Assembly: GCA_902464495.1 (NCBI GenBank)
Contig: CABQJK010000004.1
Location: 1 to 64,000 of the forward strand
Direction: 5' to 3'
DNA: 64,000 bases
Source: an uncultured Collinsella sp.
GTDB taxonomy: Bacteria > Actinomycetota > Coriobacteriia > Coriobacteriales > Coriobacteriaceae
Below are positions 25,398-34,468 of the stretch, piece by piece. Within the stretch, counting starts at the first letter, position 1; every line of letters begins with the position of its first letter. The position numbers were made by a program, and so were the translations under genes. The notes beneath the pieces were generated by a model. It did not search any database. It saw only the letters and a program-made list of their open reading frames with translations, and was not told where the DNA came from.

Positions 25398-28046
25398 ATG
25401 GTGAAAAAGTCACCGGAAAACACTACTCCCGCAATTGTGGACAACGTAGAGGCGCTTGAGGCTAAGCTCGCTCAGATGCGAGAGGCCCAGGCGCTTTTTG
25501 CTACGTACACGCAGGAGCAGGTCGACAAGATCTTCTATGAGGCCGCCATGGCCGCCAACAAGGCTCGTATCCCGTTGGCGAAGATGGCCATCGAGGAGAC
25601 CGGCCGCGGCGTTCTTGAGGACAAGGTCATCAAGAACCACTACGCCGCAGAGTACATCTACAACGCTTACAAGAACACCAAGACCTGTGGCGTTCTGGAG
25701 CGCGACGAGGCCTACGGCATCACCAAGATCGCCGAGCCCATCGGCATCGTGGGCGCCGTCATCCCGACGACCAACCCCACCTCCACTGCGATCTTCAAGA
25801 CGCTGATCAGCCTGAAGACCCGCAACGCCATCATCATCTCCCCGCACCCGGCTGCCGCCAAGTGCACCATCGCCGCCGCCAAGCTCGTGCTTGACGCCGC
25901 CGTCAAGGCCGGCGCCCCCGAGGGTATCATCGGCTGGGTCGATGTCCCCTCCATCGAGCTGACCAACATGGTCATGCGCGACGTCGACATCATCCTCGCC
26001 ACCGGTGGCCCGGGCATGGTCAAGGCCGCCTACTCCTCGGGCAAGCCCGCCCTGGGCGTTGGCGCCGGTAACACCCCGGTCGTCATCGACGACACCGCCG
26101 ACGTGCTGCTCGCCGTCAACTCCATCATCCACTCCAAGACCTTCGACAACGGCATGATCTGCGCTTCCGAGCAGTCCGTGACCGTCATCGACACCATCTA
26201 TGACCAGGTTAAGGCCGAGTTCCAGAAGCGCGGCTGCTACTTCGTCAAGCAGGGTGCCGAGATGGAGGCCCTGCGTGCCGCCATGTTCAAGAACGGCGCC
26301 CTCGATCACCGCATTCCCGGCATGGCTGCCGCCAAGATCGCCGAGCTCGCCGGCATCGAGGTTCCCGCCAAGACCAAGATCCTGATCGCCGAGGTCACCT
26401 CCACCGACCCCGCCAAGGAAGAGTTCTCCCACGAGAAGCTCTCCCCGGTCCTGGCCATGTATCACGCCAAGGACTTCCAGGAGGCCGTCGACAAGGCCGA
26501 GCACCTGGTGCTCGCCGGTGGCCCGGGCCACACCGCCTCTCTGTACGTGCACCCCGCCCAGGCCGAGAAGATCAGTCTGTTCGAGCACGTCATGAAGGCC
26601 TGCCGTATCGTCATCAACACCCCGTCCTCGCACGGCGGCATCGGTGACCTGTACAACTTTGGCATGAAGCCGTCTCTGACCCTGGGCTGCGGCTCCTGGG
26701 GCGGCAACTCCGTCTCCGAGAACGTTGGGGTGAAGCACTTGATCAACGTTAAGACTGTGGCCGAGCGCCGTGAGAACATGCTGTGGTTCCGCGCTCCCGA
26801 GAAGGTCTACTTCAAGAAGGGTTCCACGCCCGTCGCCCTCGACGAGCTCGGTACCGTCATGGGCAAGAAGCGCGCCTTCATCGTCACCGACCAGTTCCTC
26901 TTCAAGAATGGCAACACCCGCGCCATCGAGGCCAAGCTCGACGAGATGGGCATCGCCCACGACTGCTTCTACGACGTCGAGCCCGATCCGTCGCTGCAGT
27001 GCGCACGTCGCGGCGCCAAGCAGATGGCTCTCTTTGAGCCTGACGTGATCATCGCCGTCGGCGGTGGCTCCGCTATGGACGCCGGCAAGATCATGTGGAT
27101 GATGTACGAGCACCCCGAGTGCAAGTTTGAGGACATGGCCATGGACTTCATGGACATCCGCAAGCGTATCTTCACTTTCCCCGAGATGGGCAAGAAGGCC
27201 TACTTCGTCGCCGTCCCGACCTCTTCGGGTACCGGCTCCGAGTGCACGCCGTTCGCCATCATCACCGACAAGGAGACCGGCATCAAGTGGCCGCTCGCCG
27301 ACTACGCGCTGCTCCCCAACATGGCTATCGTCGACGCCGACAACTGCATGACCGCCCCGCGCGGCCTGACCGCTGCCTCCGGCATCGACGTCATGACCCA
27401 CGCCATCGAGTCCTACGTCTCCATCATGGCTTCCGACTACACCAAGGGCCTCTCCGAGCGCGCTGCTAAGCTCGTCTTCGAGAACCTGCCCTCCAGCTTC
27501 ACGAACGGCGCCAAGGACCCGCATGCCCGCGAGGAAATGCACAACGCCTCTTGCATGGCCGGTATGGCCTTCGCCAACGCCTTCCTGGGCCTCAACCACT
27601 CCATGGCTCACAAGCTCGGCGCCTTCCATCACCTACCCCACGGCCTCGCCAACGCCGTCATCCTGACCCGCGTTATGCGCTACAACGCCGCCGAGGCTCC
27701 CGTCAAGATGGGTACCTTCTCCCAGTATCCTTACCCCAACGCGCTGCACAACTACGCCGAGATGGCCAAGTACTGCGGCATCGAGGGCAAGGACGACAAG
27801 GAGGTCTTCGAGAACTTCATCACGAAGCTCGAGGAGCTCAAGGACTTCATCGGCGTCAAGAAGACCATCGCCGACTACGGTGTTGACGAGCAGTACTTCC
27901 TCGACACCCTCGACGAGATGACCGAGCAGGCATTCAACGACCAGTGCACCGGCGCAAACCCGCGCTACCCGCTCATGAGCGAGATCAAGGAGCTCTACCT
28001 GGACGCCTACTACGGCCGCGAGCCTCAGGACTACGCCGTCTGCTAG
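25398..28046 (+). CDS. adhE: Bifunctional acetaldehyde-CoA / alcohol dehydrogenase AdhE
   Basis: AdhE reduces acetyl-CoA to acetaldehyde and then ethanol, regenerating two NAD+ in fermentation. It forms long helical filaments (spirosomes) in other bacteria. Of 882 residues, about 1-440 are the aldehyde dehydrogenase domain with the catalytic cysteine in NGMICASEQS (Cys255). The rest is the iron-dependent alcohol dehydrogenase with VAVPTSSGTGSE and the metal-site segment HKLGAFHHLPHG. An AAGGAG site is 6 bases before the ATG. Codon use is strongly biased toward C-ending codons, consistent with high expression. Confidence 0.97.
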   Translation: MVKKSPENTTPAIVDNVEALEAKLAQMREAQALFATYTQEQVDKIFYEAAMAANKARIPLAKMAIEETGRGVLEDKVIKNHYAAEYIYNAYKNTKTCGVLERDEAYGITKIAEPIGIVGAVIPTTNPTSTAIFKTLISLKTRNAIIISPHPAAAKCTIAAAKLVLDAAVKAGAPEGIIGWVDVPSIELTNMVMRDVDIILATGGPGMVKAAYSSGKPALGVGAGNTPVVIDDTADVLLAVNSIIHSKTFDNGMICASEQSVTVIDTIYDQVKAEFQKRGCYFVKQGAEMEALRAAMFKNGALDHRIPGMAAAKIAELAGIEVPAKTKILIAEVTSTDPAKEEFSHEKLSPVLAMYHAKDFQEAVDKAEHLVLAGGPGHTASLYVHPAQAEKISLFEHVMKACRIVINTPSSHGGIGDLYNFGMKPSLTLGCGSWGGNSVSENVGVKHLINVKTVAERRENMLWFRAPEKVYFKKGSTPVALDELGTVMGKKRAFIVTDQFLFKNGNTRAIEAKLDEMGIAHDCFYDVEPDPSLQCARRGAKQMALFEPDVIIAVGGGSAMDAGKIMWMMYEHPECKFEDMAMDFMDIRKRIFTFPEMGKKAYFVAVPTSSGTGSECTPFAIITDKETGIKWPLADYALLPNMAIVDADNCMTAPRGLTAASGIDVMTHAIESYVSIMASDYTKGLSERAAKLVFENLPSSFTNGAKDPHAREEMHNASCMAGMAFANAFLGLNHSMAHKLGAFHHLPHGLANAVILTRVMRYNAAEAPVKMGTFSQYPYPNALHNYAEMAKYCGIEGKDDKEVFENFITKLEELKDFIGVKKTIADYGVDEQYFLDTLDEMTEQAFNDQCTGANPRYPLMSEIKELYLDAYYGREPQDYAVC

Positions 28047-28063
28047 TTTTAGCACGGTTTTTA

Positions 28064-28102
28064 ACGGCGGGGGTGCACGGGTGTTTCACACACCCCCGCC
28101 GT
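28064..28102 (+). other. GC-rich hairpin between adhE and the kinase gene
   Basis: ACGGCGGGGGTG pairs perfectly with CACCCCCGCCGT across a 15-base loop, but no T-run follows. It is more likely a processing or stability element, or a weak attenuator, than a full terminator. This suggests that the kinase gene is read through from adhE. Confidence 0.6.
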
Positions 28103-28134
28103 CGCTTCTATCGCATCGTTGAAAGGATGCAACC

Positions 28135-28899
28135 ATGCTGCTACCCGATTCCAAGACCGAGCTCGTCCGCCGTGGCAACAAGGTCGTTTACGACCTGGGC
28201 GACAAGATTGTCAAGGTCTTTAACGAGACCAAGCCTGTCTCCGACGTGTTCAACGAGGCTTTGAATCTTGCCCGCATCAATGAGTGCGGCATCCGCAGCC
28301 CCAAGGCTCTCGAGGTTTCCCAGCTCGAGAACGCCAACGGCTGGGCGCTCGTGACCGAGAAGGTTCCGGGCACCACCCTTGCCGAGAAGATGACTGCCGA
28401 GCCCCAGCGCTTTGGTGAGTATCTCGAGATGTTCGTCGACCTTCAGATTGAGATCCACGGCTACACCTCCCCGCTGCTCAACCGTCAGCGCGACAAGTTC
28501 GCCCGCATGATCGACAGCCTTGATCAGCTCAATGCCACCACGCGCTACAACCTTCAGGAGCGTCTGGACGGCATGACCAAGGAGTTCAAGGTCTGCCACG
28601 GCGACTTCAACCCCTCCAACGTCATCGTCGGCGACGACGGCCAGCTCTATGTGTGCGACTGGGCACACGCCACCCAGGGCTCCCCTGCTGCCGACGTTGC
28701 CACCACCTACCTGCTCTTCGCCCTCAACAGCAAGGATCAGGCTGAGGCCTACCTGGAGCTCTACTGCGACCGCGCAGACATGCCCATGCAGGTCGTGCGT
28801 CAGTGGACGAGCATCGTCGCCGCTTCCGAACTCGCTCGCAAGCGCAACGTGAACGATGAGTTCCTGAAGAACTGGATCGACGTCGTCGATTATCAGTAA
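28135..28899 (+). CDS. APH/choline-kinase-fold phosphotransferase, substrate unknown
   Basis: This 254-residue cytoplasmic protein has a small eukaryotic-type kinase fold. Lys27 (KIVKVFN) may bind ATP, HGDFNPSN (155-162) is the catalytic loop and CDWA (Asp175) carries the metal-binding aspartate, all typical of the aminoglycoside phosphotransferase superfamily. Members phosphorylate antibiotics, choline, sugars or fructosamines, and nothing here fixes the substrate. It lies 88 bases after adhE with no clear promoter of its own and a GAAAGGA site, so co-expression with adhE is likely. Resistance is not implied. Confidence 0.8.
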   Translation: MLLPDSKTELVRRGNKVVYDLGDKIVKVFNETKPVSDVFNEALNLARINECGIRSPKALEVSQLENANGWALVTEKVPGTTLAEKMTAEPQRFGEYLEMFVDLQIEIHGYTSPLLNRQRDKFARMIDSLDQLNATTRYNLQERLDGMTKEFKVCHGDFNPSNVIVGDDGQLYVCDWAHATQGSPAADVATTYLLFALNSKDQAEAYLELYCDRADMPMQVVRQWTSIVAASELARKRNVNDEFLKNWIDVVDYQ

Positions 28900-28934
28900 T
28901 ATCTGAGCGATTTATTTCGCATCGGAGGCACAAG

Positions 28935-28973
28935 AAAACCCCGCAGCTCATATGGGCTGTGGGGTTTTCCTTT
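28935..28973 (+). terminator. Rho-independent terminator of adhE-kinase unit
   Basis: AAAACCCC-G-CAGC pairs with GCTG-T-GGGGTTTT, followed by CCTTT on the plus strand, 35 bases after the kinase stop codon. Confidence 0.85.
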
Positions 28974-28996
28974 ACCCATCGAGTTTATTCACGCAA

Positions 28997-29044
28997 CAAA
29001 ATAGACTGCTCCGCATCTCTTCCTAAGAGAGATACGGAGCAGTC
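28997..29044 (-). terminator. Rho-independent terminator of proS operon
   Basis: On the minus strand GACTGCTCCG-ATCTCT pairs with AGAGAT-CGGAGCAGTC around a short loop (one G-U pair), then TATTTTG. It faces the previous plus-strand terminator, closing the convergent junction. Confidence 0.85.
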
Positions 29045-29075
29045 CCGCAATTACATCTAATAGCAGAAACGTCGA

Positions 29076-30797
29076 TTAACGGCGGGCCGCCTTAACAAGC
29101 TCGGCGACCTTGGCGACGACCTCGTCAATCGCCACGTCCTCGCGCTCGCCCGTGGCACGGTCCTTGAGCTCAACGGTGCCATTCTTAAGGCCACGCTTGC
29201 CAAGCACCACCTGATACGGAAATCCCATAAGGTCGTTATCGGCAAACTTAAAGCCGGGACGCTCGTCACGGTCGTCGACGACGACCTCGATACCCTCGGC
29301 GCACAAGCCCTCGACGATTTGGTCGCAGACGGTTGCGCACTCCTCCTTCTTGGGATCGAGCGGAATCACAGCGACCTCGTACGGGGCAACGGAAACCGGC
29401 CAGACGATACCGTGCTCGTCGTTGTGCTGCTCCACGACGGCAGCGAGCGAACGGGACACGCCCACGCCGTAGCAACCCATGATAAGCGGCTTCTCCTTGC
29501 CGTCCTCGTCCATAAAGGTGGCACCCATGGCCTCGGAGTACTTGGTGCCCAGCTGGAAGACCTGGGAAACCTCGATGCCGCGAGCAGCAGAGAGCGGCTT
29601 GCCGCAGTGCGGGCAGGGATCGCCGGCGACGACGGTGACCAGGTCGGCCCACTCGTCGACGGTAAAGTCGCGCTCGGGACAGGCACCGGTAAAGTGATAA
29701 TCGACCTCGTTGGCACCGCAGGCCCACTGCTTGGACTCGCGCAGGCTCTCGTCGCACACCAGACGGATGCCCTCGGGCAGATTGACCGGTCCGATAAATC
29801 CCTTGTGCAGACCGTAGGTCTGGAGCTCCTCGTCGGTCATCATACGATAGCCCTTGCCAAAGACGTGCTCGGCCTTGCAGTCGTTGAGCTCGTGGTCGCC
29901 CGGGACAATGGCCACGACCGGCTTGCCCTCGGAGTCGATCAACGCCAGCGACTTGCGCGTACCGTTCTCGGGGAAGCCGAAGAACTTGGCGACGGCCTCA
30001 ATGGTGCCCATGCCCGGAGTCTCGACCTTGGTGAGCGTGCCGTCGCCGGGGCCCTCGGTCACAACGACCTTGGTGCTTGCGGCCTCGTCATCGGCAGCAA
30101 AGCCGCAATCGTCGCAGTAGACGAGCGAAGCCTCGCCGGCGTCGGCAAGAGCCATGTACTCGACGGAGGTGTCGCCGCCGATCTCGCCGGAGTCGGCGAC
30201 AACGGGCAGAGCCTTGATGTAGCAGCGCTCACAGATGTTGGCGTAGGCCTGCTTCATCTTGTCGTACTCCTCCTGCAGACTCTCCTGCGTGGCAGAAAAG
30301 CTGTAGGCGTCCTTCATGATGAACTCACGGCCGCGCATCAGGCCAAAGCGGGGACGGAACTCATCGCGGAACTTGTCCTGAATGTGGTACAGGTTGACGG
30401 GCAGCTGCTTATAGGAGCGCAGCTCATTGCGCACCAGGGCGGTGACAGTCTCCTCGTGGGTGGGGCCCAGCACGAACTCGCGACCATGACGGTCGTCAAA
30501 GCGCACAAGCTCCTTGCCATAGGCGTCGATACGGCCGGACTCACGCCACAGCTCGGCATCGACCATGATGGGCATCATAAGCTCCTGGGCGCCGGCAGCG
30601 TCCATCTCGTCGCGCACGATGTTCTCAATCTTGCGGATCGAGCGCCAAGCAAGCGGCAGATAGGAATACAGGCCGGCGGCCTCCTTGCGGATCATGCCGG
30701 CACGGAGCAACAGGCGGTGGCTGGCGAGCTCAGCGTCCGCCGGATCCTCTTTAAGCGTCGGAGCATAGAGCTTAGACATATACATTGCTCGAGTCAT
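29076..30797 (-). CDS. proS: Prolyl-tRNA synthetase
   Basis: ProS charges tRNA-Pro. It is the bacterial-type class II enzyme of 573 residues: motif 1 near RHGREFVLGPTHEE, an INS editing domain in the middle (KSLALIDSEGKPVVAIVPGDHELN) and an anticodon-binding C-terminus. The ATG at 30797 follows GAGGAG by 6 bases and comes right after the ispG stop. It is the last gene of the pyrH-to-proS unit. Confidence 0.96.
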   Translation of the reverse strand: MTRAMYMSKLYAPTLKEDPADAELASHRLLLRAGMIRKEAAGLYSYLPLAWRSIRKIENIVRDEMDAAGAQELMMPIMVDAELWRESGRIDAYGKELVRFDDRHGREFVLGPTHEETVTALVRNELRSYKQLPVNLYHIQDKFRDEFRPRFGLMRGREFIMKDAYSFSATQESLQEEYDKMKQAYANICERCYIKALPVVADSGEIGGDTSVEYMALADAGEASLVYCDDCGFAADDEAASTKVVVTEGPGDGTLTKVETPGMGTIEAVAKFFGFPENGTRKSLALIDSEGKPVVAIVPGDHELNDCKAEHVFGKGYRMMTDEELQTYGLHKGFIGPVNLPEGIRLVCDESLRESKQWACGANEVDYHFTGACPERDFTVDEWADLVTVVAGDPCPHCGKPLSAARGIEVSQVFQLGTKYSEAMGATFMDEDGKEKPLIMGCYGVGVSRSLAAVVEQHNDEHGIVWPVSVAPYEVAVIPLDPKKEECATVCDQIVEGLCAEGIEVVVDDRDERPGFKFADNDLMGFPYQVVLGKRGLKNGTVELKDRATGEREDVAIDEVVAKVAELVKAARR

Positions 30798-31880
30798 TTA
30801 CTTCTCCTCAATAAGCTTGTCGACCTCGGCCATAAGCGCGTCGACAATTTGGTCCTCAGCTACTTTACCAATGATCTGGCCATGCGAAAAGAGCAAGGCC
30901 TGACCACGTCCGCAAGCAACGCCCAGGTCGGCATCAGAAGCCTCACCGGGGCCATTAACGGCACATCCCATGACGGCAATCGAAAGCGGCGCGGCATAGT
31001 TCTTAAGCCGCTCGGTTACTTCCTCGGCGATGGGAATCAGGTTAACCTGGCAGCGGGCGCACGTGGGGCAAGAGACAATCTCGGGACCACGGCGACGCAG
31101 GCCCAGTGACTGCAAAATTCCCCAGGCGACCGGCGGCTCCTCAACCGGATCGGCCGTGAGCGACACACGCATGGTGTCGCCGATGCCTTCGGAAAGCAAG
31201 ATACCCAAGCCTACAGAGCTCTTGATGGTGCCCTGAAGCTTGGTCCCCGCCTCCGTCACGCCCAGGTGGAGCGGAACATGCGGTATCTCGCGCGACAGGG
31301 CGCGATAGGTATCAAGCGTCGTCTGTACGCTATGGGCCTTGGCGGATAGCACGATGTTGGTAAACCCACGGTCCTCAAAGTGCCGCACAAAGCGCTCGCT
31401 CGACATCACGAGCTTTTCGGGCTGCGTGAGGTCGTCGCGCTCGGCAATATCTTGCTCAAGCGAGCCCGCGTTCACGCCAATGCGAATCGCGCAGCCCGCG
31501 GCACCCGCGGCATCGATGACAGCGTCAACCTTGGCCCAATCGCCGATATTGCCGGGGTTGATGCGCAGCTTGGAGGCACCAGCCTCGACAGCGCCAATGG
31601 CGAGCTTATGGTTAAAGTGGATATCGGCGACAATCGGCACCGGAGACTCGGAACAAATCGTGCGAAAGCCCTCGAGCGCAGCCTCGGTAGGCACGCTCAC
31701 GCGCACGATATCGCAGCCAGCCTGCGCCAACGCGCACACTTGCGCAAGCGTTGCCTGGGCATCAGCGGTATCGGTGCAGGTCATAGACTGAACCACGACC
31801 GGAGCGCCACCACCGATCTGCACGCCGCCCACATGCACGGGGCGCGTCAACTCGCGAGGCAAAGGATGGGATAAAGACAA
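30798..31880 (-). CDS. ispG: 4-hydroxy-3-methylbut-2-enyl diphosphate synthase (flavodoxin) IspG
   Basis: IspG is a [4Fe-4S] enzyme of the non-mevalonate isoprenoid pathway. It has a TIM barrel with VGGVQIGGGAPVVVQSMT and cluster cysteines in SCPTCARC and GCAVNGPGEA. I chose a TTG at 31880 because AGGGGA lies 9 bases before it; a GTG at 31889 is possible but its site would be too close. This gives 360 residues, the usual short form. The neighbours rseP and dxr form the conserved dxr-rseP-ispG order. Confidence 0.94.
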   Translation of the reverse strand: MSLSHPLPRELTRPVHVGGVQIGGGAPVVVQSMTCTDTADAQATLAQVCALAQAGCDIVRVSVPTEAALEGFRTICSESPVPIVADIHFNHKLAIGAVEAGASKLRINPGNIGDWAKVDAVIDAAGAAGCAIRIGVNAGSLEQDIAERDDLTQPEKLVMSSERFVRHFEDRGFTNIVLSAKAHSVQTTLDTYRALSREIPHVPLHLGVTEAGTKLQGTIKSSVGLGILLSEGIGDTMRVSLTADPVEEPPVAWGILQSLGLRRRGPEIVSCPTCARCQVNLIPIAEEVTERLKNYAAPLSIAVMGCAVNGPGEASDADLGVACGRGQALLFSHGQIIGKVAEDQIVDALMAEVDKLIEEK

Positions 31881-31893
31881 TCCAAACACTCCC

Positions 31894-33255
31894 CTACAGA
31901 ATAAATCGAAGGATGTCGGAACGAAGCATATAGACAAACAGCAGCGCAAAGAGCGCGATGCCGACATAGCTGACGATTGTCTGCACTTTGAGCGGCAGCT
32001 CGCGGCCCGCAATCTTTTGAATGATCTCGATGACCAGCTTGCCGCCATCGAGTGGTGGGATGGGCAGCAGGTTCATAAAGCCAAGCGAGAACGAAATGAG
32101 GGCGGCAAACGAAAGGAACGTGGCAGGGCCGGCAGCAGCGGCCTGTGAGGACATAACGCTAATACCCACGATCGAAGAAGACTGATCGAGAATCTCCATC
32201 GTATGCTGCGGCTGGAGCAGGCGCATCACGCCATCCGCTGTCTGCACGACATAGGAGAACGACAGGCGAGTCGACGTGATGGGGTCTAAACGGACCACCT
32301 GCGTAGAGGCATACACACCTAGGCGCTCGTCCTCTTTGAGCGCAACCGTGGTCGAATGCTGCTTGCCGTCACGCTCGTACTCGATGGCGATATCGTCCTT
32401 ACCGGCGGCCTTGCCGATGGCATCGTAGACATCCATCCAAGTGGAACATGAGACACCGTCAACCGAAAGGATTGCATCACCGGCCTCGATACCCGCCTTG
32501 GCGGCAATAGACCCCTCGTCAACCTGACCGATCACGTTGGTATCCATCGGCACGGTGACACCTGCGATGGAATAGATGCTCATAAGGAGCAAAAAACCCG
32601 TCAGGATATTGACGATAATGCCCGCAAGCAGCATAAAGGCACGCTTGACAAAGCCCTGGCCCAAATAGGTGTGCGAGCGCTCGCGCGCAAGGAATTCGGC
32701 CTCGTCGCACGGCAGTTCCCATACATCGCCCTCGGCAGTCGCATGCCCGCGATCGAACCGACGGCCGTCAAAGGTGGTATAACCCGCCGCGTCACGCGGC
32801 AGAGTCTGGTACTTGGTGGGATAGTAGCTCGGCGAGGGCTTCTCCCCTTCCTCATACCAGGGCGCGATGGAGCCCCAGCCCAGCAAAAGGGCGCATGCCT
32901 CGAGCACAACCTCCTCGGAAAGCTCGAGCTCGACAGCAAGGTCGGCCACGGTCACGCGACCATGACGATAGATAGCCGCGAGCACGCGATCGGCGCACGA
33001 AACATCGGTCGGATCCATACCGCAGATGGCAGCGTAGCCACCCAGCAGCAGCGGGGTCACGCCAAACTTGGTTCCAATGCGACGCGACGTGTAATGGATG
33101 TCAAAGCGGCACGGCAGACCCAAAAAGAACTCGGTCACACGGACGCCGCAGGCACGCGCCGCCAAAAAGTGGCCGCCCTCGTGCAAAAACACGAGGACGG
33201 AAAGCATCAGCAGGCCCCAAAAGACCGATGAGAGAACGCTCAGAACAGTATCCAT
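31894..33255 (-). CDS. rseP: RseP-type site-2 intramembrane metalloprotease with large insertion
   Basis: This family cuts transmembrane anti-sigma factors and remnant signal peptides inside the membrane. Zinc ligands are HEGGH (residues 25-29) in the first helix and LDG (402-404) in a late helix, and a PDZ domain lies between about 235 and 330. Unusually, residues 81-200, between the first and second membrane helices, form a soluble insert. Its first part (RVLAAIYRHGRVTVADLAVE and on) reads like a winged helix-turn-helix. I chose the ATG at 33255; the ribosome-binding site is weak. Confidence 0.92.
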   Translation of the reverse strand: MDTVLSVLSSVFWGLLMLSVLVFLHEGGHFLAARACGVRVTEFFLGLPCRFDIHYTSRRIGTKFGVTPLLLGGYAAICGMDPTDVSCADRVLAAIYRHGRVTVADLAVELELSEEVVLEACALLLGWGSIAPWYEEGEKPSPSYYPTKYQTLPRDAAGYTTFDGRRFDRGHATAEGDVWELPCDEAEFLARERSHTYLGQGFVKRAFMLLAGIIVNILTGFLLLMSIYSIAGVTVPMDTNVIGQVDEGSIAAKAGIEAGDAILSVDGVSCSTWMDVYDAIGKAAGKDDIAIEYERDGKQHSTTVALKEDERLGVYASTQVVRLDPITSTRLSFSYVVQTADGVMRLLQPQHTMEILDQSSSIVGISVMSSQAAAAGPATFLSFAALISFSLGFMNLLPIPPLDGGKLVIEIIQKIAGRELPLKVQTIVSYVGIALFALLFVYMLRSDILRFIL

Positions 33256-33280
33256 AAAACGAAAAAGCAATCCTTATGGG

Positions 33281-34468
33281 TTAGGAACGGGTTGCGGCGA
33301 GCACCTGCGCAGCCTTTTCACGCGCCCACGCATCGATGTCGCGAAGCTGCTCAAACGAATCGACCGCCTGCATATCGTGGGCGTCCATGCAGGATTCCAC
33401 AATGCGATCGATATCGGTAAAGCTGCAGCCATCGTGCAGGAAGGCATCGACGGCGACCTCGTTGGCGGCATTGAGCACGCACGGCATGGTGCCACCCGTC
33501 TTGCCGGCGCGTTCGGCCAGTGCCAGACAGCGGAAGGTATCCATGTCGGCAGCATCAAACGTGAGCTGCCCCAGCTCGCGGAAATCGATACGAGGCGCCG
33601 GGGTATCCCAACGCTCGGGATACGAGAACGCGAACTGGATGGGAATACGCATGTCGGATGCACCGAGATGCGCCATCACGGAGCCGTCGGCGAACTCGAC
33701 CATAGAGTGAATCTTGGACTGACGCTGCACGACCACGTTAATGAAATCGAGGTCGCAGTTAAACAGATGCATGGCCTCAATGCGCTCCAGGCCCTTGTTC
33801 ATGAGGGTGGCGGAGTCAATGGTGATCTTGGCACCCATGGCCCACGTGGGATGCGCGAGGGCATCGGCACGCGTCACGCGATCGAGCTCGTCGCGCGTGC
33901 AGCCAAAGAACGGACCGCCCGAGCAGGTGAGCCAAATACAATGAGCCTCGCGCGGGTTCTCCCCCAGATAGCACTGGTAAATGGCGGAGTGCTCAGAGTC
34001 GACTGGAATAAGCTGGCCCGGTTGCGCCAACGGCATAAGCAAGTCGCCACCGACGACGAGGGACTCCTTGTTGGCAAGGGCAAGGCGCTTATTCGAGGTC
34101 AAGGCCGCATGGCTCGCCTCGAGACCGGCGGCGCCCACAATAGCGACAAGCACGCAGTCGACATCGTCGCGACGCGCGAGCTCGCAAACCGCCTGCGCGC
34201 CAACGCCGAGCTTCGTTCCCTCGGGCAACTCCTGCAGCACGGCGTCATCGCCATGAGCGGCATCGGCCACGGCAACCGCCGGAACCGAGAACTCGCGGGC
34301 AGCGGCAACGAGCTCGGAGGTACTGGAGTTAACGGACAGCGCCGTCACCTGCAGGCGATCGGCATGCTGGCGGCACACATCGAGCGCCTGGGTGCCGATA
34401 GAGCCCGTACAACCCAGGATGGCAACGCGAAGGCGTCCATCAGGGCCATACGTCGTCTGGAAGGACAT
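33281..34468 (-). CDS. dxr: 1-deoxy-D-xylulose 5-phosphate reductoisomerase
   Basis: Dxr makes 2-C-methyl-erythritol 4-phosphate, the committed step of the non-mevalonate pathway. The NADPH motif LGCTGSIGTQALDV, the metal and substrate segments VPVDSEHSAIYQ and GPFF, and MGAKITIDSATLMNKG are all present in 395 residues. The ATG shares one base with the cdsA stop (TAATG) and has GGAGG 9 bases upstream, implying coupled translation. Confidence 0.96.
   Translation of the reverse strand: MSFQTTYGPDGRLRVAILGCTGSIGTQALDVCRQHADRLQVTALSVNSSTSELVAAAREFSVPAVAVADAAHGDDAVLQELPEGTKLGVGAQAVCELARRDDVDCVLVAIVGAAGLEASHAALTSNKRLALANKESLVVGGDLLMPLAQPGQLIPVDSEHSAIYQCYLGENPREAHCIWLTCSGGPFFGCTRDELDRVTRADALAHPTWAMGAKITIDSATLMNKGLERIEAMHLFNCDLDFINVVVQRQSKIHSMVEFADGSVMAHLGASDMRIPIQFAFSYPERWDTPAPRIDFRELGQLTFDAADMDTFRCLALAERAGKTGGTMPCVLNAANEVAVDAFLHDGCSFTDIDRIVESCMDAHDMQAVDSFEQLRDIDAWAREKAAQVLAATRS

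Noticed and set aside
25410..27632. 740-codon open frame antisense to adhE
   Set aside because: Its composition is Gly/Val/Asp/His-rich shadow coding opposite a strongly codon-biased gene; no start signal or domain is present.
28135..28899. Aminoglycoside resistance gene
   Set aside because: The protein shares the kinase fold and catalytic motifs only; its context after adhE and lack of mobile-element neighbours give no support for a resistance role.
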